From contig OY997593.1 of the NCBI GenBank assembly GCA_963921825.1, positions 64,960,039 through 65,024,038 of the forward strand: a stretch of 64,000 nucleotides of DNA, written 5' to 3'. Of this stretch, positions 33,227 to 45,887 are shown piece after piece. A program made the translations under genes and the position numbers. This DNA comes from Erodium maritimum. Taxonomy: Eukaryota > Streptophyta > Magnoliopsida > Geraniales > Geraniaceae. A model generated the notes under the pieces. The model was not told the origin of the DNA. It ran no database searches and saw only the letters and a program-made list of their open reading frames with translations. The first letter of the stretch is position 1. Each line of letters begins with the position of its first letter.

Positions 33227-35686
33227 ATGATAAAGCTGAGCCGGAGATCTTCGAGGATTTTTGGGTCTTTAATTGACCCTGAAAAAGCAGAACTACTCAA
33301 AAAGAGTAAAATAGGTAAATTTCTCTTCTATACTTGAAAATAATCCTTGTATAAGCGGAGTTAGTGCTAGACTTTCCTCACATGACTTCCATTGGCTCCT
33401 ATGTGAATGTGTGACTAATTCTTATCAAATATATTATTAAATATTTTATGCATAACAACAGAGAAAGTTATCACAGTTGTGCTTTTTGTATAGTATATTT
33501 TGTCTGATTTAGAATTTTTTACAGAAATTGCAGAGAAAGTGGGTAGAGTCTTAAAAGAACATGAGGAGAAGGAAGATGGAAGCCCAGAAGACTCAAAAAG
33601 AGTGACTGAACTTGTTGAACTAATAGAGGACTTTCACAAGCAATACCAGTCACTTTATGCAGTTTATGACAGTCTTAGAGGACCAAGGAACAGTTCTCGC
33701 CCCAGAAAAGAAAAGGAAGGAGTACCTCACTCAAGCTCAGGCTCTGAAGATGATGAATACTATTCCCCAGATGAAGCAGACCTTCGATACGAGAGTGAAA
33801 TTGCTGTACTCAAGCAAGAAATGGCCTCTATGAATGAAGAAAAAGAGTCCTTAAATAGGGAATATAAACAGGCCCTGGACAAGATACAAGAAGCAGATAA
33901 AAAAGAGAAGGAACTAGGTAGTGAAGCAGCAGCTCAGATGAAGGAGCTAGAGGGCCAATTGACTGGCCTGAAAGTTGAGCTAGCAACTTTGCACAACAAG
34001 AGAACAGAGCTGGAGTCTCAGGTTGAAACCCAAACAAGTGAAGTTCAACTGCTGAAATATGATAATTTGAAACTGAAGACCAGGGTTTTGGAACTTGAGT
34101 CAGAAAGAAGGCAAGATGAAGATTCCTCGAGAAACAATGATAATGATTTATCATCCCAACATGCAGAATTGATGTTGCAGTATAGCAATATACTAGAGGA
34201 GCTGATTTCTGTACAGGCTCAGAAGGATGACCTGGAGCAAAGGATGGAATCGATAAAGAATGAAGCATCAGATCAGGTCAAGGAATCAACAGAGCAGGTT
34301 AATGTAATGCAGCAAGAATTGGAGTCCCTACACAACCAAAACCATGAGCTGGAGTTAAGGATTGAATCCATAAGAAATGAAGCCTCAACTCAGGCCAAGG
34401 AATCAACTGGGCAGGTTAATGTGATGCAGCAAGAATTGGAGTCCCTGCGCATCCAAAACCAGGAATCAGAACAGCAACTTGAGAGCAAATCCAAAGAAAT
34501 ATCTGAAAAGCTTATCCAGATAGAAACTCTAAAAGAGGAATTGGCAAAGACTGCGGTTGAAAGGACAGTGCAGGAGAATAAAGGAGATCCTGTAGTAAAG
34601 ATAAGGGACCTGGAACGGGAAGCTGACACTCTACTGAACCAAAGAAACGAAGTAGAACTGCAGACAAAGAGTAAGATCCCTGAGACAACTCAGCTGAGAG
34701 ATGAAAAGGAGGAGTTGCAGTCTTCCCAAAGGAGGACAGCAAGGGAAAGGATACCATCTGGCTCGCGAAAGAAAAGTGAGTCTGCAGAGAAACAAGGATC
34801 TTCCCAAAGCCTGATCACCCAGAATATTGCCATATTCAACAAGATTCTGTCAGAACGGCCTCCTAGAAGTTTGAAAGTATCAGATGATACAGCGAAAGTT
34901 GAGCCTAGAACGAAACTGGAATCTGCTCGGAGCCTGAACAGCCAGAATATTTCCATGATCAGCAAATATGTTAAAGAATCAGATGAGATGACAAAATTGA
35001 CTAAATTGACTCCCCAGGGTGCAGAGAGGAAGATGGAAGAACTAGCAGCAGACTTCCGCAGGTCAATTGATGATCAAATCCGTCTCTTAACAAGGAGGAT
35101 CCGGGTCTTAGAACAATTACATGCTGAAAACAGGGAAAGCCACAGGTTGACACGTAAGACATTGGAACAAGAGAACTATCTACTTCTAGGAAAGGTTGCT
35201 ACTTATGAAGCTGCACTTGCAAAGGTGAGGGATCTTTATGAGGCATCAAAAATAACAATGAAAGGATTGTTCTTCATGGTCGGGAAGCTTGAGGTGGGAA
35301 ATACACAATTAGATCGCGCATCCAAGATCTTGAACGAGCTGCAGTCAGCAAAGAATTGGATCCAAGGAAAAGCCAGGTATATCAGACAAATGGAACACGA
35401 TTTAAATACTCTCAATGCACAGCTACAAGAGAAGGAGAAACACATATTGAAGTTAGAAGCGAAGGTGAGCCAACTAGAGCAGAAGGTAGAAGACAAGGAT
35501 GGGAAACTGTACCAACTTGGGCAGAAGGTACAAGAGAAGGATGAGGAGCTGTTTTGTCTTGGGGAGGAGAAGAGAGAGGCTATCAGGCAGCTCTCTGTCT
35601 TGATTGATCATCACTTTACCCAAAACCAAGAGCTCAAGGAAATGATCTTGAAATTGAGAGGTAGAATAATCCAAGCAGCACATTGA
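33227..35686 (+). CDS. COP1-interactive protein 1-like protein, short paralogue (749 aa)
   Basis: Coding exons 33227-33314 and 33525-35686, joined across a GT..AG intron in phase 1. Residues 1-30 give the short basic start (MIKLSRRSSRIFGSL). Residues 50-85 hold FHKQYQSLYAVYDSLRG, the NAB/NET-like actin-binding segment at the start of CIP1 proteins. An acidic Ser stretch (SSSGSEDDEYYSPDE) follows, then almost continuous coiled coil to about residue 700. The C-terminus has the family motif EEKREAIRQLSVLIDHH (about 709-725). In Arabidopsis, CIP1 is a cytoskeleton-associated coiled coil that binds the photomorphogenesis repressor COP1 and affects ABA responses. Function here is inferred. It has only two or three central repeats, unlike the 1694-aa neighbour 3.5 kb downstream. 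Confidence 0.85.
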
Positions 35687-36960
35687 CACAATGCTGGTGA
35701 GGATATTGCATTATGAAATATGTTTAAATTCTTTCATTTTACCCCTTGTTTCCCTCAAGCAATACTTGTATAGGATGTTGCTTTTAACATTGACCAGCAA
35801 AATACACAAAATGTATGTTACTGATTTGACATAATGAATGCATCTTCCTTGGTTTCTTTTCACCATTTCATATGTTATTCTTATTTCACGCCAAGTTTAC
35901 GGTCTAAATGGATCCTCAATCCAATCTGTACGTAAGGAAAGAAGTTAAAATTTCACGTCCAAAATATGTGAATTTATATTTGCGTATTTTTCATTATAAT
36001 TTAGTATCATAGAATTATTCCATTTTGAAGCCGATATACAAATTATGTATTACAGAGAAACACTATTAGTACTCTAGCTTCTGGTAGTGCCTTCATCTTT
36101 TCTAAGTGAGATTTTGTGGTCCAACTCATCAGTTACTTTTGATTATAAAAAAGCAGTCCTAAACAATCATTGGGTGTTGACTAAGGAAGCCACCCTTCTA
36201 ATTATTGGCTAAGTTCTCCTTTGCAAAAAAGATAGCAAGTTTTAGTGAGAAAAGTACAAAAAACATTTATTTTAAAACATCTATTTAAGTAAAATGACAA
36301 AATGAGATACTCATTATGGTTTATGAGATAGATAGAACATAAGAAATCTTACTAGTTTAGATATTATTGCTTAATTCCACTCCTAAAAAATGCTTTATTT
36401 TGTCATTGGCTAAAATTAAATATTAATCATCAACTTTTTTACTTTCTATTATTTATCCTATTTGCTATCATACATACTTTATAGTTAACTCAATTTATAA
36501 GAGAATATTATTAAAAATATATTAATTGAAATTGATTTATGTATTTTATATCATTAATAAAAGTATTTCAAATTTACAATCATGTAGATGATGCAAAATA
36601 TTTAGAGGTGTCACAAAAATACAAACAACTTAAGCGCGGGAAAAGTATCTACGTGGCAGGAGGTGATGGGACCAAAACCACCTAATGAATTTACGAAAAA
36701 GTAACGTCTCGCGCTTTCTTTAGTCAGCAACGGCTGAGAACTCACGAGAATTTGCACCGGAACTGGGTAAGGGAGATGCGCTCCGCGTTGGATGGCATAT
36801 GCGGTAATAAATCACGAAAATAATGGGTAATCATAATTTAGAGGAAGCTCCAAATATTCCATCTTCTGAAAATTGAAGCCACAATTGCTGTACGAGTCGC
36901 TTTGAGCTCTCTAATCCAAACAAAACTACTTTTCGCCTTCCCATTTTTTTCATTTTTCAA
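35687..36960. other. Intergenic region between the CIP1-like genes
   Basis: Holds the 3' UTR of the first gene (a donor-like CTG|GTGAGG lies just after the stop) and the promoter of the second. It is AT-rich, with an ACGTGGCA motif at about 36651-36660. No transposon ends were recognised. Confidence 0.5.
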
Positions 36961-39214
36961 AAAAATTAAGAAACACAACATTCATTTCTCTCCAATCGGA
37001 GAAGCTCTCTCGCTCCTCTTCCGTGTCGTCTTCGAGATTGCTAGTACAGAGAGATCGAGTTCTTGAGCTCTGAATTGCAGGTGAGCTTGCTGACTGGTTC
37101 ATGCTGTGATTTCCGTTCTCTTCTTCTTCTTCTTCTTCTTCTTCTTCTTCTTCTTCTTCTTCTTCTTCTTCTTCTTCTTCTTCTTCTTCTTCTTCTTCTT
37201 CTTCTTCTTCTTCTTCTTCTTCTTCTTCTTCTTCTTCTTCTTCTTCTTCTTCTTCTTCTTCTTCTTCTTCTTCTTCTTCTTCTTCACCTGTAATTTTGAT
37301 ATTCCGAGTTGCGATGTTTCTGAAGTTTGCGGAGCGAAATCGTTTCTAGTAGAATTGTTTGATTCTTCGCTTCTAGACTCTGAATTGAGTAGATCAGTTG
37401 TTACTGGACTGAAAACTAGGCTGATCGAGACCGATTTTGCATGAATGCTCAGTTTCTTGAGTTCAGATGCTATGCGTCTACGAAGTTTGTATGCAACTAT
37501 AATCTGAATATTTTGATTATTAGAAGCTCTTACATGGATGAATTGAGAGATGCTTCTCAAGATCTAATGCAAGCATAGTACAAGATTGTTAAACGAATTG
37601 GAATTTGCTATCTCACATTTGAATTCACGTCAAGTAATTTCTGCTTTAACTTCAGTTGAATTGGAATTTATTATCTCACGTTTGAATTCATGTCAAGTAA
37701 TTTGATTGATTCTTATCTCTTTGTTTTTGTTTTTGCTTATGTTGATAGTTTTCCCCATACTGTAACAGTTTGGTTCGGAATTTGGATCGGTATCTTAGTG
37801 GTCCTAGTTAAACTTTTGAAGGAAGCAGCAAAAAGCAAAATCAGAATCTGGCAATTGTTCCAGGTAATGTCCCGAATCTTTGAGAACTGGAAAAGTTCAT
37901 GATCATTTAATATTTTTCCAAATAAAAAATAGTTAATTATACATGCATTTTTTGAAATTTATTGTTGGAGATCTTGTTTCTGAAGTTTTTATTCACGAAA
38001 TTGATAACTGTACAGACATTTTTTTATGAGAAGAAGGAACAAAAAGAACAGCTCACTTTGTCTGGATAATAATAGCTGTCTTTTTTTGGTTATAATGAAG
38101 TTTAACTTTCATTCATGAGTATGCCCCTTAGAACTTTCTAGATCTATAGTGTGAAACCTCACTTGTCAATTGCCATCATCTCCTTCCAGTAGATAAGAGA
38201 GATTTGAGAATCATGTCCAAATATATGTTTGTCTTATTCCACCTTGATAATGGTTATATATTTTGGATCATATGAGAGTATCCTGTGCCCACACCCTGCT
38301 GAATCTTGATATCCTGGAAATAAAACTGCTCAGGAAATAAAACTGTTTGAGTATTCAACTTTGTTTCGGGAAATATAATCATATATACACCAGTCATTTT
38401 TCTTGTGGATTTTAATGGTTTTTAGTCATGTAAGTACGTGCAGCCAGGGGTATGGTGCTTGCCCATAATAAATAGCCCTGTCATTTATAAGGAATTTATG
38501 TTGGGTTGGGACTTGGTACCAGTGGACCATTACATCTACTTCAATTAAACTTTTGAGCCAAATTTTTAATTAAACTACTGAAATTTAGCTGCTGATACTT
38601 TGACTGCTAGTTATAGCTGCCCCTCCCCTCGAATCCTTTGGTTTAGTACTATCATGTTCTGCAAACAGATACATATCCAGGGTTAGCTGACAATTCATCC
38701 TCAAATTTAAAGTTACATGATGTGGTCATCACCGTGTCATTCCATTTCAAAATGAATTTATCTTTGTGATCTCATCATCCATAAAGACACCACAGCAACC
38801 TCCATTCTTACATCTAAAATCCATCAACTGGAGAGCTGTTGTGAAACTTTGTGTTTCAAATTAATGTTCTTTCCTTGTCAGACTGGTTAGCACTATTAAG
38901 ATGAACAGGTTTTGTTGTGGTTCTTGGGATGTAGGCTAAACATGATGAAAATCACTATTAAATTGTGCAATGTGATAACCGTTTTTATAACATGATTCTG
39001 CCTCCTGCCATCTGCTCTTTCTTTTACACGTGCTGTTTATTATGGCGCTAAATTATTATGTTGGGTGAAGTTTTTCTCAACTGTGCTTGAGAATTAAGAA
39101 GAATACACATTGACTTGTAGTCCTGCTTCTTCAGCTCTTGAGCTCACAACAGATGATGCTTTATGTTGATGCATACTTCTGAAGGTTCAACCTAACTGAA
39201 CATCAAAAGAACAG
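36961..39214 (+). promoter_or_regulatory. 5' UTR exon and long leader intron of the second CIP1-like gene
   Basis: A leader exon of about 37000-37080 ends TTGCAG|GTGAGC, a good donor, and acceptor-like CTTCTTCAG and CACAACAG lie at about 39134 and 39152, shortly before the ATG at 39215. The intron would be just over 2 kb and contains the long CTT microsatellite. Long first introns in leaders are common in highly expressed plant genes and may enhance expression. The assignment is by inspection only. Confidence 0.5.
37119..37285. repeat. (CTT)n microsatellite, about 55 units
   Basis: Uninterrupted TTC/CTT for about 165 bp in the inferred 5'-UTR intron of the second CIP1-like gene. Open frames across it (poly-Phe, poly-Leu, poly-Lys) are meaningless. 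Confidence 0.95.
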
Positions 39215-42200
39215 ATGACAAAGCATCAGTTCAGGGAATCAATAAAGTCTTTATTTGGAAGCCACATTGATCCAGAAAAAGATGAACAGCTCAAAGGAAC
39301 TAAAAGAGGTATATCTGTCTGTTGATCAGCTAATTTTTTTTACACAAGACTCTGACTGTTGTTTCAGGATGCAATTTAATATTATCTGATTGCTAACATA
39401 TCAAAGAAGATGAAAATATATTTTGCTTTTGTTTCTTAAGTGAATTCCCTTGAAACTAACTTGATACTAAAGGAAAAAAACTGCGTTTACTGCAGAAGTT
39501 GAGGACAAAGTAAAAAGGATCTTAAAGCTTATCAAAGATGAAAATCTTGAAGAAAATTATGGGATTGCGCAAGGCAACTCCCCAAAAGAACCACTTCTTG
39601 AGCTGATTGAAGATTTTCACAAACAATACCAATCACTCTATGCACAGTATGATCATCTCACTGGAGAGTTGAGGAAGAAAGTTCATGGGAAAAAAGGCAA
39701 GGAAGGCTCTTCTTCGTCTAGCTCAGACTCAGACTCAGACTCAAATCATTCTTCAAAGCATAAAGGCAGAAAGAACGGGAATGGGCAACTGGAAAGTGAA
39801 TTTCAGAAAATCACAGATGGCTTTAAGCAAGAACTTGAAACTACAAATATTGAAGTTGCTGACTTGAAGAAGGAATTGATGGCTTTAAGGGAAGAGAAGG
39901 AAGCTCTAAATTTGGAACACCAAACAACTTTGAGCAAGTTACAAGAATCTGAAAAAACCCTGGCTGATTTGAGTATTGGAGCCGAAAGGTCAGTTGACGA
40001 GAAATCAAAACTTTTGGCTGATAATGAAGAACTGAATAAAAAGTTGGAGGCTGCTAGTAAGTTGGAAGCTGAACTAAACCAAAGATTGGAAGAGTTGGGT
40101 AGAGAAAAAGATAGTTTTCTCATGGATAAAGATGCTGGTATGAGAAGGATTGAAGAGGGAGAGAAGATGATCGAAGATATAAAAGCCGTAGCTGATCAGC
40201 TCAAGAATGAAAATGTTACTCTTGGACTGGAACTAGAAGGGGCCAGAGGGGAACTTTCTAATATGCAGCAGCTACTTGAGTCCACAAATCTACATGCAGC
40301 AGATTTGAGGAACACTGTGAAAGCTAATGAGGAAGAGATGAAATCTCTTGCTCTGAAAACAGCCGAACTTTCAGATGAGAAAGAGCAGGTGCAGAATGTA
40401 ATGCAAGAACTCAGGACTGAATCAAGTCAGTTAATGGAGAGGTTGGGAGAAAGAGACAGGGAGATTTTGACTCTATCTGAGGTGCATCGGGTCCATGAGG
40501 ATGAAGTATCTGCCCGAATAAAGGGGTTGGAGGCTCAGGTGATTGATCTGAAACTGGAGCTGGAATCTTTTAGAACTCTGAAAAGTGAAATGGAAGCTCA
40601 GATTGAAAGTAAAATAACTGAAGCAAGTCAGTTGGAAGTTGAAAATTCAGGTCTGCAGACCCAAGTTTCAGACCTTGAAACAGTAGTGAAGGAGCGAGGA
40701 GAGGAGGTTTCTTCTCTGGTTAAGAAATTAGAAATTAGTGGAGCTGAGTTCCAATCCAGAACTGAGGATTTGACAGCACAGCTCCATAATTTGTTAGTGG
40801 AAATCGATTCCTTGCGTGCCCAGAAGCTAGAACTTGAAGGACAAGTGTTGAGTAAGAGTGATGAAGCAGCTGTTCAAATGAAGGGATTAATGGATCAGAA
40901 CAATGTTTTGCAGCAAGAGCTGGAGTCTCTACTCAGTCAAAAGTCCCAATTGGAACTAGAGCTTGAGAGAAAAACAGGTGAAATAAAACAGCTAGGAGAT
41001 GAAAAATCTGGAATACAAGCCCAAGTTTTGGAACTTGAAAAAATATCAGGAGACAGAAGAGATGAGCTTTCTGCTCTTGCTCAGAGATTGAAAGAGAGTG
41101 AGCTTGAGTCACAGTCAAGAATTGAGGAATTGACAGCACAGCTCAGCAGTCTGCTAGTAGACATAGATTCTTTGCGTGCTCAGAAGCGAGAACTTGAAGA
41201 ACTAATGTTGAGTAAAAGTGATGAAGCATCAACCCAACTAAAGAGCTTAATGGATCAAGTACATGTATTGCAGCAAGAACTGGAGTCTGTACGCAATCAG
41301 AAAGCTGAGAGGGAGCTGCAACTTGAAAGAAAAACAACTGAAGTGAAACAGCTGGGAGATGAAAAGGCAGAACTACAAGCCCAAGTTTCAGAACTTGAAA
41401 AGATATCCGAAAACAGAAGAGATGAGCTTTCTGTTCTTGCCAAGAATCTGGCAGACCAAGAGCATGAGTCACAGTCTAGAATTGAGGGTGTGACGACACA
41501 ACTCAACAATCTGCTAGCAGACAGAGATTCTTTGCATATTCAGAAGCGAGAACTTGATGAACTGATGTTGAGTAAAAGTGATGAAGCATCAACTCAGCTA
41601 AAAAGCTTAACGGATCAAGTACGTGCATTGGAGCAAGAACTGGAATCTCTACGAAACCAGAAAGTTGAAAGTGAACTGCAACTCGGAAGAAAAACAGCTG
41701 AAGCGAAACAGCTGGGAGATGAAAAGGCAGAACTACATGCCCAAGTTTCAGAACTTGAAAAGATATCTGAAAACAGAAGAGATGAGCTATATGCTCTTGC
41801 CAAGAAACTGGAAGAACAAGAGCTTGAGTCAAAGTCTAGAATTGAGGACTTAGCAGCACAGCTAACCAGTCTGCAAGTGGAGATGGAATCATCACATGTT
41901 CAGAAGCGAGAACTTGAAGACCGTATGCAGATTACAAGTAATGAAGCGTCAACTCAGGCAAAGGTCTTAATGGATCAGGTCAATGCATTGCAGCACGAAC
42001 TGGAGCTTCTACAGAGTCAGAAAGCTGAAAGGGAACTGCAACTCGAAAGAACAACAACTGAAGCGCAACAACTGGGAGAGGAAAAGGCAGAACTACAAGC
42101 TCAAGTTTCAGAACTTGAAAAGATGTCAGAAAACAGAAGAGATGAGCTTTTTGCTCTTGCCAAGAAACTGGAAGACCGGGAGCATGAGTCAGAATCTAGA

Positions 42201-44486
42201 ATTGTGGACTTGACAGCACAACTAAGCAGTCTGCTTGTGGAAATAGAATCTTCACATGCTCGGAAGCGTGAACTTGAAGACCGTATGTTGATTACAAGTG
42301 ATGAAGCATCAGCTCAGGCAAAGATCTTAACAGATCAGGTCAATGTATTGCAGCATGAACTGGAGCTTCTACAGAGTCAGAAAGCTGAAATGGCACTGCA
42401 ACTTGAAAGAAAAACAACTGAAGCGCAACAGCTAGGAGATGAAAAGGCAGAACTACAAGCCCAAGTTTCGGAACTTGAAAAGTTATCCGAAAACAGAAAA
42501 GAAGAGCTATCTGCGATTGCGAAGAAACTGGAAGACCGAGAGCATGAGTCAAAGTCTAGGATTGAGAACTTGACAGCACAGCTAAGCAGTCTGCTAGTGG
42601 AGATAGAATCTTCACATGCTGAGAAGCGGGAGCTTGAAGATCGTATCTTGATTACAAAAGATGAAGCATCAACCCAGGCAAAGGTCTTAATGGATCAGGT
42701 TAATGTATTGCAGCATGAACTGGAGCTTCTACAGAGTCAGAAAGCTGAAATGTTACTGCAGCTCGAAAGAAAAACAACTGAAGCAGAACAGTTGGTAGAT
42801 GAAAAGGCAGCACTACGAGCTCAAGTATCAGAACTTGAAAATATATCAGAAAACAGAAGAGACGAGCTTTCTGCTCTTGCCAAGAGACTGGAAGACCGAG
42901 AGCATGAGTCTGAGTCTAGAATTGTGGACTTGACATCACAGCTAAACAGTCTTCTTGTGGAGATGGAATCTTCACATTCCCAGAAGCGAGAACTTGAAGA
43001 ACTAATGTCGAGTAAAACTGAAGAAGCTGCGACTCAACTAAAGGTCTTAACAGATCAGGCCAATGCATTGCAGCAGGAATTGGAGCTTCTACAGAACCAG
43101 AAAGCTGAAATGGGTCAGCAACTTGAGAGAAAAGTTCAAGAAATACTGGAAGAAAAGGAGAGTCTGGCTGCACAAGTGAAGGATCTAGAATCAAAGATTG
43201 ATTCCCTCAGCATCCAGAAAAGTGAGCTGGAAGATCAGATAAACAACAAAAGCAATGAGATTAATCAGTTGGTAGCAGAAAAGCAGGGCCTGCATGACAA
43301 ATCTAGAGACTTGGAGGACGAGTTCTTCTCTCTACAGAAAAATTCAGAAAATGGGGAGAATGAAGCTTCTGCTAAAATTACCTCATTAACAGTACAGGTT
43401 GACACTCTACAGCAAGAGTTAGACTCCTTGCAGGCTCAGAAAAAACAATTGGAGTTGCAACTTGAAAGGGAGAAACAAGAAAATTCAGGAAGGTTGACAG
43501 AAATGGAGAACCAAAAGACTGAGTTGACAAACCAGATCACAGATCAACAGATGACACAGAAAGAACAGGAGGGTGCACACAGCAAGTTACTAGAAGAGTA
43601 TAAACAAGTTGAAGGTTGGTTTCAGGAGTGCAAGTCAAATCTTGAAGTTGCAGAAAGGAAGATTGAAGATTTCCATAAGAACGCAAGATCTAAAGACGAG
43701 ATGGTAGCTGAGTTGGAAGAAACCATCGAAGGACTCAAAAGAGAGCTAGAAGTAAAAGGTGATGAACTCAATTCTTCTGTTGAGAATGTCCGCACAATTG
43801 AAGTGAAGCTCCGTCTGTCAAACCAGAAGCTCCGGGTCACAGATCAGTTACTAACAGAAAAGGAAGAGAGTTTCAGACTTGCAGAAGCCAAGTACCTCGA
43901 AGAACAAAAGTTTCTGGAAGAGAAGATCGCTACACTGTCTACACTAATAGCTGCCAACAAAGAAGCTCATCAGAAGATGATCACAGACATCTCAGAAAAG
44001 GTGAATGACACACTGATCGCACTTGAAACCGTGATGCAGCAGTTCGAAGAAGAATGTGGGAATCACAACAAGTACATCTCAGACACATCAGAAGAGCTCA
44101 AGATTGCCAAAAACTGGGTCTCAGAGATAAACAACAGAAAGGAGCAGCTGGAGAAGGAAGTTGGTAGTTTAGCTGAGCAGCTCAAAACCACCAAAGAGCA
44201 TGAGATGGTCCTGAAAGGGAAGGTGGAGAAGCTGGAAGCAAAGGCGGGCCAGGAGGAAAGAGAGAAGGAGAAGCTGGCGAAAGCCATGAACCAAGCTGAG
44301 GAGAAGGTGGAGGTACTGGAGAGAGCGGTGAAAGAGAAGGATGAGGGTTTGTTGGGTATTGGGGAGGAGAAGAGGGAGGCCATCAGGCAACTCTGCATAT
44401 GGATCGAGTATCACCGCGCTCGCTATGATGATCTCAAGCAGACAATCTCCTCAAGGATGCCTGCCAGAACGCAAAGGGCAAACTGA
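39215..44486 (+). CDS. CIP1: COP1-interactive protein 1 (CIP1) homologue, 1694 aa
   Basis: Coding exons 39215-39308 and 39496-44486, intron in phase 1 at the same place as in the upstream paralogue. The start MTKHQFRESIKSLFGSHIDP is the recognisable CIP1 N-terminus. FHKQYQSLYAQYDHLTGEL (residues 73-91) is the NAB-like segment, followed by the Ser/Asp run SSSSSSDSDSDS (about 100-110) also known from CIP1. From about 130 to 1640 it is coiled coil. Residues 447-1250 consist of about seven copies of a 120-residue repeat. KLRLSNQKLRVTDQLLTEKEE (split near 1468) and EEKREAIRQLCIWIEYH (about 1650) are the conserved C-terminal motifs. Its length exceeds that of Arabidopsis CIP1, mainly through the repeats. 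It probably acts on the cytoskeleton and with COP1, by homology. Confidence 0.92.
40740..43150 (+). repeat. 360-bp tandem coding repeats in the CIP1 homologue
   Basis: About 6.7 units of 360 bp (120 codons), each running RIE.LTAQL.SLL...DS/ESS..QKRELE, then an LMDQV..LQ.ELE block, then LGDEKAELQAQVSELEKISENRRDELSALAKKLED. Adjacent central units are very similar at DNA level, so amplification was recent. 120 residues is not a multiple of 7, so each unit must contain heptad breaks. Confidence 0.9.
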
Positions 44487-44847
44487 TAAAGTAAGTACTT
44501 GCCAACACTTCATTACTGTAATATTTTTTTGGTCTTGCTGTGTGTGGAACATTATTCTTTTCCAGATTCTGTTTTCACTATTATTGATTCATTGTTCTTA
44601 AAAAGGCAAGCCAGTGTCGGTATTTGTGAACATTGTGGGTATAGAGTGTACCTCTTTGTTCTCATCATGTTATATAATATCTGGTTTCCAAGTTTAGCAT
44701 TTCCTCAATCATACAGCATATGGATGCCTAACATGGTGCACAAAACAACACCAAATAGCTGAATAAGGTCTGCAATATTCTATTTAATAAATCATTGACC
44801 ACATAGAGAAATGGGTTATAGGATAAACAAATTTTCCTAAACAGCCA
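44487..44847 (+). other. 3' flank of the CIP1 homologue
   Basis: A canonical donor-like AAA|GTAAGT lies within 10 bp after the stop (about 44491), so the 3' UTR may be spliced. The remainder is AT-rich. Confidence 0.4.
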
Positions 44848-44850
44848 TTA

Positions 44851-45036
44851 GAGCATTCCTAACGCCCCAAAACGCTAAATCTAGTGCAGTCCTAACGGTG
44901 ATTGTGTGTCAATTTACGCTGCCCAAGCCAACTTTTGCATTAGCGACGGCACAAATAGAGAGAAGATGGAGTGATGCTGTAGGAGGAAACCGTCGACTGA
45001 GAGAGCTTGAGAAAAAGCCACGAACTGTGCATGCTC
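44851..45036. mobile_element. Tourist-like MITE, 186 bp
   Basis: Begins GAGCATTCC, ends GCATGCTC (reverse GAGCATGC), flanked by TTA at 44848-44850 and 45037-45039. No coding capacity. Same end type as the PIF/Harbinger elements at 20203 and 58386. Confidence 0.7.
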
Positions 45037-45146
45037 TTATTAGAATGCAACCAGGGCATAATTTCCTAGGAAACATTTATTGTCATATATAACACAGTAG
45101 TATGATAATAAGCTAAGCTATAGACTTTGGGTAGCAGTTAAACTAT

Positions 45147-45806
45147 TTTTTGGATAAGCTCGAAAAATTTTATTTGAAAAAAGGTTAGATCCAAGAAGGA
45201 TCAAACCGAAAGGCAACTATTACATTGGAGCTCTCAACTGGAGCTGCGGGAACGATTCCCGAAACAAAACCGAAAGGGAACACAAAATCATCCATCAGTT
45301 ACCCACTCTTCACTTTCCAAAGTCAGGGTCGGATCATCAAAAGCCTTATCTTGATGAGCTAGCTGAGCGGCCTTAGTAATGTAGCTGCATGAGCTAGTCG
45401 GGCGTCTTGCACCTGCTTTCCAATATCCACAGGATTAACCAGTCTCTCCCGACTCCGAGAATGAGTTGATTTGATTTGAACGGTATAGTAATCCCCAAAA
45501 AATTTAGGAGGTCGACTCTGTCGATTCGAGACTCTAGAAGGTAGCTTCGACTGGCGTCCCTTGTCAGAGGGTTTAAGTAGAGCCTCCTTCCACGGACTGA
45601 TCCGTTGATCTCCGTGAAGGTCGTTTGATACCACCTGATTTGACTGAGCCAAAGGGTCAGGGCCCAAACCAAGCCCAACCAATGTACCATCAGTTGGGCT
45701 TGCATTTAATCCCAAAAAAGGGGCACCCATACTCGGCCCAACCTTCACCAAAGTGGCAATCGGTTCAGCGTCATTAACTTGCGCCGTAACTGATGCGTCC
45801 AACCTG
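45147..45806 (-). mobile_element. RRM-ORF retroelement, 5'-truncated copy
   Basis: A perfect 18-bp duplication gggtagcagttaaactat (45129-45146, 45807-45824) bounds a minus-strand segment. It ends with the family 3' terminus ATAAAATTTTTCGAGCTTATCC plus an A run, and encodes the family's C-terminal motif SPWKEALLKP...PPKFFGDYYTVQIKS (minus strand, within 45359-45802). 5' truncation with poly(A) and TSD is the mark of LINE-mediated insertion. Stem-loops at 45188-45202 and 45229-45245 correspond to those of the other copies. Confidence 0.85.
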
Positions 45807-45887
45807 GGGTAGCAGTTAAACTATAGTATACAAAATTCACAATATTCAGCCAAAAAATCGTACGACCAGAAATATTAACTCAATATA

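Noticed and set aside
33828..35689. Minus-strand open frames across the first CIP1-like gene
   Set aside because: Antisense shadows of a strongly biased coiled-coil coding sequence; no domain and no promoter.
37063..37560. Long frames of poly-Leu, poly-Phe and poly-Lys
   Set aside because: They are translations of the CTT microsatellite and lie in an inferred leader intron.
40933..43194. Minus-strand Leu/Phe/Ser-rich frames recurring every 360 bp
   Set aside because: Antisense of the 120-residue repeat; the periodicity comes from the real gene.
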